Source of the DNA: Chloroflexota bacterium
GTDB lineage: Bacteria; Chloroflexota; Dehalococcoidia; JACQUE01
Direction of reading: 5' to 3'
DNA length: 7,516 nucleotides
Assembly: GCA_016210425.1 (NCBI GenBank)
Contig: JACQUE010000142.1
Location: forward strand, 1-7,516
How positions within the stretch are numbered: position 1 is the first letter of the stretch; each line of letters opens with the position of its first letter. The notes beneath the pieces were generated by a model. It did not search any database, was not told the origin of the DNA, and was given only the letters and a program-made list of their open reading frames with translations. Position numbers and translations under genes: made by a program. Positions 1 to 3,471 of this stretch are shown one piece after another.

Positions 1-263
1 CCTTCGCCGAGCGCTGTGTGCTCGGCATCGAGGCCGACGCCGAGCGCTGCCGCGAGCTGGTGGAGCGTAGCGCCGCTCTGGCGACGGCCCTCACGCCTTA
101 CATCGGCTATGAGACAGCGGCGGCGATAGCGAAGGAATCGCTGCGGACGGGGCGGAGCATCCGCCAGATCGTCGAGGAACGCGGCCTGCTTAAAGGCGAT
201 GACCTCCAGGCGATCTTGTCACCGAAGGCCATGACGGAGCCGGGGATCGGTGGTAAGCAGTAG
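1..263 (+). CDS. Aspartate ammonia-lyase (or class II fumarase), C-terminal fragment
   Basis: This is the 3' end of a gene entering from the left edge, read in the frame starting at base 3 and ending with TAG at 261-263; about 86 residues are visible. The segment matches the C-terminal region of the aspartase/fumarase superfamily: a 'GIEAD..RC.ELVERS' helix, 'ATALTPYIGYETAAAIAKES', 'GRSIRQIVEERGLL' and the ending 'LSPKAMTEPGIGG'. The 'MTEPGI' ending is typical of aspartases, which release ammonia and fumarate from aspartate, whereas FumC proteins usually end differently; this favours aspA without proving it. The active-site lysine/serine loop lies outside the window. The family is a cytoplasmic homotetramer. 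An ammonia-releasing enzyme next to amtB-glnK fits the nitrogen theme, but the 436-nt gap suggests separate transcription. No convincing intrinsic terminator follows. Confidence 0.8.
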   Translation, partial: FAERCVLGIEADAERCRELVERSAALATALTPYIGYETAAAIAKESLRTGRSIRQIVEERGLLKGDDLQAILSPKAMTEPGIGGKQ

Positions 264-330
264 CCACGGCAGAATCCGGAAGCCAGGGGGGTAGAAGGGG
301 GCGGCCTTTTCGTTGCTCCGCGTCTAGTTG

Positions 331-351
331 TCATGAACGGGCGAAGGGTCT
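331..351. repeat. Degenerate copy of the 'gcgaagggtct' intergenic repeat
   Basis: The sequence 'tcatgaacgggcgaagggtct', followed by 'gtagcc', shares its last 11 bases exactly with the arm at 456-466, which is also followed by 'tagcc'. It looks like a single diverged arm of the repeat family seen at 439-530 and 7432-7516. Confidence 0.45.
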
Positions 352-393
352 GTAGCCCCAGACGTGGCTAGAGATTCCTTGCTCCGTGCAGAG

Positions 394-429
394 TCCTTCA
401 TGTTCGCTTGCAGCGGACGCCATGAAGGA
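394..429. repeat. Hairpin with 9-bp perfect outer stem
   Basis: 'tccttcatg' (394-402) pairs perfectly with 'catgaagga' (421-429). Inside, 'ttcgct' (403-408) pairs with 'agcgga' (412-417), with one G-U pair, leaving a 3-nt loop and a 3-nt bulge at 418-420. No T-tract follows on the plus strand, so it is not a canonical terminator. It may be part of the local palindromic repeat cluster. Confidence 0.5.
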
Positions 430-438
430 TGAAAACGT

Positions 439-530
439 GTCACCCTGAGCCGTAGGCGAAGGGTCTAGCCACACAATGCCAGACATCTGCGGCCAAACAG
501 GCAAGATGCTTCGCCTCGGCTCAGCATGAC
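439..530. repeat. Inverted repeat pair, 'gtca(c/t)..ctgagcc' family
   Basis: The left arm (439-466) and the reverse complement of the right arm (504-530) both read gtca, two variable bases, ctgagccg, aggcgaag, two variable bases, tct. They differ by one inserted base and a few substitutions. The 37-nt spacer is unrelated sequence. Arm, variable spacer, inverted arm is the same architecture as at 7432-7516, so this is a dispersed palindromic intergenic repeat rather than a gene-specific structure. Confidence 0.7.
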
Positions 531-612
531 AGTGATGGCACGTCTCGTCCAGAGGCGATCACCCTACATGGCGCTTATTTTCGTATCATGACATGGTCCC
601 CATGCTCTCCTC

Positions 613-650
613 CAAACAAAAACTTAACCTGCCTGAAATCCGCTGGAAAC
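613..650 (+). promoter_or_regulatory. GlnR-like operator array upstream of amtB
   Basis: Four pentamers start at 613, 624, 635 and 646: CAAAC, TTAAC, GAAAT, GAAAC. Each is separated from the next by exactly 6 nt, giving an 11-bp period that puts all of them on one helix face. Pattern and spacing resemble the actinobacterial GlnR consensus (gTnAC-n6-GaAAC, repeated). The array ends 49 nt before the amtB start and 10 nt before a -10-like TAATTT. The same arrangement recurs upstream of 2786 and of nirB, which is the strongest support. The identity of the binding regulator is inferred; its gene is not in the window. Confidence 0.6.
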
Positions 651-661
651 AGCGGTTTTCT
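640..661 (+). terminator. Terminator-like hairpin inside the amtB control region
   Basis: 'ccgctg' (640-645), a GAAA tetraloop (646-649) and 'cagcgg' (650-655) form a perfect 6-bp GNRA-capped stem followed by 'ttttct'. It looks like a short intrinsic terminator, but it overlaps two operator half-sites. If the -10 at 661-666 is correct it lies upstream of the transcription start, so it could act only on read-through from the upstream lyase gene. The equivalent position in the second unit has a different small palindrome (2714-2727) with no T-run, so chance is possible. Confidence 0.35.
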
Positions 662-666
662 AATTT
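661..666 (+). promoter_or_regulatory. Candidate -10 element for amtB
   Basis: TAATTT, followed by GTA, lies 10 nt after the last operator half-site. The second unit has TAAATT plus GTA at exactly the same place (2743-2748). No good -35 is present, as expected for an activator-dependent promoter. The predicted leader is about 25-30 nt. Confidence 0.4.
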
Positions 667-699
667 GTATTTGACACCAATTTCACAGGAGGAGCGGCT

Positions 700-1983
700 A
701 TGATCGACATCGCAGGTCCACCCCTCGCCACGTTATCCCCCGCGGTTGCCGAAGTAAGCTCAGGGGACACCGGTTGGGTGCTGGCGGCCTCGGCCCTGGT
801 TCTGATCATGACGCCGGCCCTGGGCTTCTTCTACGGTGGTATGGTGCGCAGGAAGAACGTGGCGGCCACCATCATGCAGTCCTTCATCATCGTCGCGCTG
901 ATCAGCGTGCAGTGGGTCCTCTTTGGGTACAGCCTGGCCTTCGGGCCGGACAAAGGAGGCTTCATCGGGGGGCTGGAGTGGGCAGGACTCAGAAATGTCG
1001 GGCTGGAGCCCAGCGACACCTACGGGACGACGATACCCCATCAGGCGTTTATGGTCTTCCAGCTCATGTTCGCCATAATCACGCCGGCCCTGATCACGGG
1101 CGCCTTCGCCGAACGCATTAAGTTCAAAGCATTCCTGGTCTTCATCCTGGCCTGGTCCACCTTCGTCTACGACCCCATCGCCCACTGGGTGTGGGGCTCC
1201 GGTGGCTGGCTGTTCAAGCTTGGGGCCCTCGACTTCGCCGGCGGCACGGTCGTCCACATCAGCTCCGGCTTTGCGGCTCTGATGGCGGCCCTGGTGATGC
1301 GGCGTCGACTCGGCTATGGGAGAGAGCCCATGGAGCCGGGGAACGTCCCCTTCATCGTCCTGGGTGCGGCCCTGCTCTGGTTCGGATGGTTCGGGTTTAA
1401 CGCCGGCAGCGCGCTGGCCTCCGGCGCCCTGGCGACAAGCGCCTTCGTAGTGACCAACACCTCCGCGGCCATGGCGGCGCTCACCTGGATGACGATGACC
1501 TGGTGGCTGGGTGGCAAGCCCAGCGTCATCGGCGCGGCCTGTGGCGCGGTCGCGGGTCTCGTGGCCATCACGCCGGCGTCCGGCTTCGTCACTCCGATGG
1601 CCGCCGTCCTCATCGGCCTGGGCGCGGGTGTCTTCTGCTATCTGGCCTGCCGGCTGCGGGCCAAGATGGGGCTTGACGACTCTCTGGACGTCTGGGGCTG
1701 CCACGGTATCGGCGGTATCTGGGGCGCCATCGCTACCGGCCTCTTCGCCACCGTCGCCGTCAACGCGGCCGGCCGCGACGGCCTCTTCTACGGCAACCCG
1801 GGTCAGGTCGGTATCCAGCTTGCGGCCGTGGGCGCCAGCATGGCCTACTCCTTCGTGGGCACCTTCATCATCCTGAAGGTCATCGACAAGGTCTGGGGTC
1901 TGCACGTCAACGAAGAGGAGGAACGGGCCGGCCTCGACCTGGCCCAGCACGGCGAGCGCGCCTACGAAATGCAGGGACTATAG
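700..1983 (+). CDS. amtB: Ammonium transporter AmtB
   Basis: A 427-aa Amt/Rh-family channel conducting ammonium across the inner membrane as a homotrimer with 11 membrane helices per subunit. There is no obvious cleavable signal peptide. Landmarks by alignment to the E. coli protein: '[13 protein letters not shown]' in helix 1 (41-53); F124 and F233 for the phenylalanine gate; W165; D178 in '[14 protein letters not shown]'; pore twin histidines H186 and H335 ('CHGIGGIWG'); S237 in 'WFGFNAGSA'. The cytoplasmic tail (about 397-427) ends '[17 protein letters not shown]', the conserved segment that couples the subunits and contacts GlnK. The start is fixed by AGGAGG at 687-692. The stop TAG sits directly against the glnK ribosome site, so the two are co-transcribed, the usual arrangement. 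A diverged copy of the last 36 codons stands alone at 2786-2896. Regulation is probably through the array at 613-650. Confidence 0.97.
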   Translation: MIDIAGPPLATLSPAVAEVSSGDTGWVLAASALVLIMTPALGFFYGGMVRRKNVAATIMQSFIIVALISVQWVLFGYSLAFGPDKGGFIGGLEWAGLRNVGLEPSDTYGTTIPHQAFMVFQLMFAIITPALITGAFAERIKFKAFLVFILAWSTFVYDPIAHWVWGSGGWLFKLGALDFAGGTVVHISSGFAALMAALVMRRRLGYGREPMEPGNVPFIVLGAALLWFGWFGFNAGSALASGALATSAFVVTNTSAAMAALTWMTMTWWLGGKPSVIGAACGAVAGLVAITPASGFVTPMAAVLIGLGAGVFCYLACRLRAKMGLDDSLDVWGCHGIGGIWGAIATGLFATVAVNAAGRDGLFYGNPGQVGIQLAAVGASMAYSFVGTFIILKVIDKVWGLHVNEEEERAGLDLAQHGERAYEMQGL

Positions 1984-1992
1984 GAGAAATCG

Positions 1993-2337
1993 ATGATGCA
2001 CAAGATCGAGGCCATTATCCGCCCTGAGAAGCTGGAGAACGTCAAGGATGCCCTTGCCAAAGCCGGGTTCCACGGGTTGAATGCCGCGAACGTCGTCGGT
2101 CGAGGTGTGCAACGAGGGATTGTTTACGAGGGGCGGACGGGCGAGAGGGCGACCGTGGACATGCTGCCCAAGGTGAAGCTGGAGGTGGTGGTGCGGGAGG
2201 CGGATACGGAGCGCGTCATCGACATCATCGAGCGGGCATGCCGCACAGGGAAGATCGGCGACGGCAAGATCTTCGTCTCGCCTGTCTTGGAGGCCGTCCG
2301 AGTCAGGACAGGCGAGCGGGGCGATTCGGTCATCTAA
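1993..2337 (+). CDS. glnK: PII nitrogen regulatory protein GlnK
   Basis: A PII signal protein (114 aa from ATG 1993; 113 from ATG 1996). The second ATG gives the canonical 'MHKIEAIIRPEKLE' start and puts Gln at position 39, so 1996 may be the true start; GGAG at 1983-1986 serves either. PII trimers bind ATP/ADP and 2-oxoglutarate; GlnK plugs AmtB when ammonium is plentiful. Visible in 1996 numbering: Q39, T-loop about 37-56, 'DMLPKVKLEVVV', 'RTGKIGDGKIFV' (nucleotide-site lysines K86 and K91) and 'VRVRTGERGD'. The T-loop is one residue longer than in E. coli and lacks the uridylylation tyrosine Y51 (Arg/Ala there); no serine replaces it either. An Arg at 47, the residue that inserts in the AmtB pore in E. 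coli, is present. So AmtB blocking is likely, and control is probably by ligand binding rather than uridylylation. It is 9 nt downstream of amtB. Confidence 0.95.
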   Translation: MMHKIEAIIRPEKLENVKDALAKAGFHGLNAANVVGRGVQRGIVYEGRTGERATVDMLPKVKLEVVVREADTERVIDIIERACRTGKIGDGKIFVSPVLEAVRVRTGERGDSVI

Positions 2338-2386
2338 CGTCAAAAAGGGCCAAATCATCAGCTAGAATTATTAGGAGGGAGGAGCA

Positions 2387-2569
2387 ATGTCCGTCGAGTT
2401 CGTAGTCGCTGTCATCGGTTTCGTCGTGCTGATCTTAGCCTGGGCGGTGCTGCCCATCCGCCATGCGGCACCTCTTTCCGAGGTAGAGGAACTGCCGGAG
2501 CCTGCGGTAGCCACACCGATGCGCAACGAGGCTGTGCGCATGAGGCGCGGAGAAGAGGCCCTGGTCTAA
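2387..2569 (+). CDS. Small single-pass membrane protein downstream of glnK
   Basis: A 60-aa protein that I do not recognise. Residues about 4-24 ('EFVVAVIGFVVLILAWAVLP') form one strong membrane helix with a very short N-terminus. A basic-then-acidic tail of about 35 residues follows (IRH, then EVEELPEP, ending RMRRGEEALV), probably cytoplasmic. A strong ribosome site (two GGAGG-type motifs at 2374-2384) precedes the ATG by a short gap, and the gene lies 49 nt after glnK with no terminator between, so it is likely the third gene of the amtB operon. It is real because a diverged paralogue starts with the same MSVEF at 2919, again right after an amtB tail: 16 of the first 25 residues are identical. 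This repeated linkage suggests a role with the ammonium channel, perhaps as an accessory peptide; that is inference. Confidence 0.8.
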   Translation: MSVEFVVAVIGFVVLILAWAVLPIRHAAPLSEVEELPEPAVATPMRNEAVRMRRGEEALV

Positions 2570-2694
2570 GCGGGCCAAGGCCCGGGCCCAGCAGAGGGGC
2601 CGCTAGCGACCGGCTCCTGGGCAACCCTAACATTAGCCAGACAAAGCACAGGAAGTCCTTCGGCCAAGAGGGTCGCGGGGCTTCCTTGTGCTTT
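2570..2694. other. Intergenic spacer with hairpins between the two amt units
   Basis: No gene is seen. It contains an imperfect hairpin at 2587-2621 ('cccag' with 'ctggg' outer stem and a GC-rich bulged interior) and a long inverted repeat at 2641-2696. Neither has a U-tract, so the end of the upstream operon is not clearly marked. Confidence 0.5.
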
Positions 2695-2696
2695 GT
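2641..2696. repeat. Long imperfect stem (15 bp, one bulge), possible terminator
   Basis: 'acaaagcacaggaag' (2641-2655) pairs with 'cttccttgtgctttgt' (2681-2696) over 15 base pairs with a single bulged T at 2686 and a 25-nt loop. The strength and position, after the 60-aa gene and just before the second operator array, suit a transcription stop, but no T-run follows on either strand. The right arm overlaps the first two bases of the GTAAC half-site at 2695. It could instead be a palindromic repeat. Confidence 0.45.
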
Positions 2697-2732
2697 AACA
2701 TAAACGTAATGTTGCCGAAACCTTTCGGAAAC
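2695..2732 (+). promoter_or_regulatory. Second GlnR-like operator array, upstream of the AmtB-tail mini-gene
   Basis: Pentamers start at 2695, 2706, 2717 and 2728: GTAAC, GTAAT, GAAAC, GAAAC. All gaps are exactly 6 nt, a better match to the GlnR consensus than the array before amtB. The block aligns without gaps to 613-650 (24 of 38 bases identical by hand count), and the alignment continues through the -10 and ribosome site. Confidence 0.65.
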
Positions 2733-2742
2733 AGGAGGTAGC

Positions 2743-2748
2743 TAAATT
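2743..2748 (+). promoter_or_regulatory. Candidate -10 of the second unit
   Basis: TAAATT followed by GTA lies 10 nt after the last half-site, exactly as in amtB (661-666). The distance from this hexamer to the downstream AGGAG (26 nt, to 2769) is also identical to that in amtB. Confidence 0.4.
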
Positions 2749-2785
2749 GTAAGCAACAGCACCCGATCAGGAGTGACGGCTGCTG

Positions 2786-2896
2786 ATGAAGGTCATCGAC
2801 AAGGTCATCGGCCTGCACGTGAACGAGGACGAGGAGCGGGCCGGCCTAGACCTGGCCCAGCACGGCGAGCGCGCCTACGAGATGCAGGGACTGTAA
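2786..2896 (+). CDS. Freestanding AmtB C-terminal tail peptide (amtB remnant)
   Basis: A 36-codon reading frame encoding a near-exact copy of the last 35 residues of AmtB: 'KVIDKVIGLHVNEDEERAGL' then '[15 protein letters not shown]'. Only two residues differ (Trp to Ile, Glu to Asp). About 12 of 108 bases differ from 1876-1983, and most of these changes are synonymous, so the copies diverged under protein-level selection. An in-frame TGA at 2774-2776 blocks any longer version. AGGAG at 2769-2773 is 12 nt from the ATG (long, weakens translation); CTG codons at 2780 and 2783 are alternative starts. Control region and leader align to those of amtB up to the amtB start codon, so the membrane body of a second amtB appears deleted. 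The product would be a soluble tail carrying the GlnK-contact segment. It may be a pseudogene remnant or a functional peptide; I lean to a remnant. Confidence 0.6.
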   Translation: MKVIDKVIGLHVNEDEERAGLDLAQHGERAYEMQGL

Positions 2897-2918
2897 GGTT
2901 CAAAGAAGGAGGCAAGAA

Positions 2919-3026
2919 ATGTCTGTCGAGTTCATCGTCGCTGTCGTGGCTTTTCTGCTGCTGATCGTGACCTGGGCGCTGTTGCCCGTCCGACCGACAC
3001 TTCCCCGCTTTGAGGAGACCGAGTAG
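2919..3026 (+). CDS. Small single-pass membrane protein, short paralogue
   Basis: A 35-aa protein, 'MSVEFIVAVVAFLLLIVTWA' then 'LLPVRPTLPRFEETE', with one membrane helix (about 4-24) and a short acidic tail. AAGGAGG at 2906-2912 sits 6 nt before the ATG, an excellent ribosome site, and the gene starts 22 nt after the amtB-tail frame. It is the paralogue of the 60-aa protein at 2387: 16 of the first 25 residues are identical, and most other changes are conservative hydrophobic swaps. It lacks the longer tail. The bases after its TAG (3024-3026), including a second TAG at 3030, can be loosely aligned with the 60-aa gene, so it may be shortened by stop mutations. Retention of start, ribosome site and helix argues that it is still made. 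Function unknown. Confidence 0.65.
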   Translation: MSVEFIVAVVAFLLLIVTWALLPVRPTLPRFEETE

Positions 3027-3109
3027 CAGTAGCCTGCTGCCCGACAAGCGGCGATAAAGGGCAAAGCAGCGACGTCCTAGCAGGGCCGCACTACCGCTTC
3101 ATGCCTTTC

Positions 3110-3454
3110 TCAGCGCTGGTGATTCGGCAGGCTGACTATTATATCGCCTCCGTCGTCGACCAACGCGGGATAAATTTCCAAAGGTGGACACCTGTTCCCC
3201 AGAGACTGCCCCGTCACCAGGTCGAACTTCTCTCCGTGTAATGGGCAGACAACCTTCCCTGCGCCTATAATGCCGTCGGCTAACGGTCCAGCCCGATGCG
3301 GGCACAGCGCCTGAGTAGCGTACGCTTTTCCGTCCCTCGCCCGGAATACGGCAACGGAGCTCCGGCCTACCCTAAACACTCGACCTTCCCCCGGAGGGAC
3401 TTGGCGCAAAGGGCCAAGGTTGTAGCACCTGGTGGTTGTGCTGGCAGCAGTCAT
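3110..3454 (-). CDS. nirD: Nitrite reductase small subunit, Rieske [2Fe-2S] type (NirD)
   Basis: A 114-aa Rieske-fold protein, the small subunit of cytoplasmic NAD(P)H-nitrite reductase. The cluster ligands are intact: C51-P-H53 and C70-P-L-H73, separated by 'RAGPLADGIIGAGKVV', followed by 'GEKFDLVTGQSL'. E. coli NirD lacks these cysteines, whereas many assimilatory forms keep them, so this subunit should carry a [2Fe-2S] cluster and probably passes electrons within the complex. I chose ATG 3454: GAGGAG at 3463-3468 lies 8 nt upstream, and the family begins near 'YNLGPLRQVPPGEGRVF'. A longer frame open to 3538 overlaps the end of nirB and has an Arg-rich, unrelated N-terminus. The gene starts 17 nt after the nirB stop and is co-transcribed with it. 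A stand-alone Rieske ferredoxin is an alternative, but the context makes NirD far more likely. Confidence 0.9.
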   Translation of the reverse strand: MTAASTTTRCYNLGPLRQVPPGEGRVFRVGRSSVAVFRARDGKAYATQALCPHRAGPLADGIIGAGKVVCPLHGEKFDLVTGQSLGNRCPPLEIYPALVDDGGDIIVSLPNHQR

Positions 3455-3471
3455 CAACGTAACTCCTCGTC

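Larger units (their letters stand above)
264..612. other. Non-coding spacer with repeat arms and hairpins
   Basis: I see no credible gene here. The spacer holds two copies of the element 'gcgaagggtct' (341-351 and 456-466), an inverted partner at 504-530, and a stable hairpin at 394-429. A TGGCAC at 536-541 lacks a sigma-54 -12 element. The operator and promoter of amtB begin at 613. Confidence 0.7.

Noticed and set aside
536..551. Sigma-54 promoter suggested by TGGCAC before amtB
   Set aside because: The -12 element (TTGC) is missing at the required spacing and the site is about 150 nt from the gene.
671..676. TTGACA as a -35 for amtB
   Set aside because: A -10 at proper spacing would fall on the ribosome site and start codon, leaving no leader.
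760..1950. 396-codon open frame antisense to amtB
   Set aside because: It is a shadow frame in high-GC coding sequence. Its product is low-complexity (rich in Asp, Gly, His, Arg) with no family resemblance, while the opposite strand encodes a textbook AmtB.
2587..2630. SAM-type riboswitch suggested by 'gggcaaccc' after a GC-rich stem
   Set aside because: The other conserved SAM-I core elements are missing and no methionine or SAM gene lies downstream.
2773..2964. 63-codon frame starting at GTG 2773
   Set aside because: It reads the amtB-tail copy and the small membrane gene in the wrong frame; the product is an Arg/Gly-rich shadow.
3027..3109. Bidirectional terminator between the 35-aa gene and nirD
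   Set aside because: Only weak, interrupted pairing (cctgct with agcagg) and no T-tract on either strand, so I could not support it as a feature.
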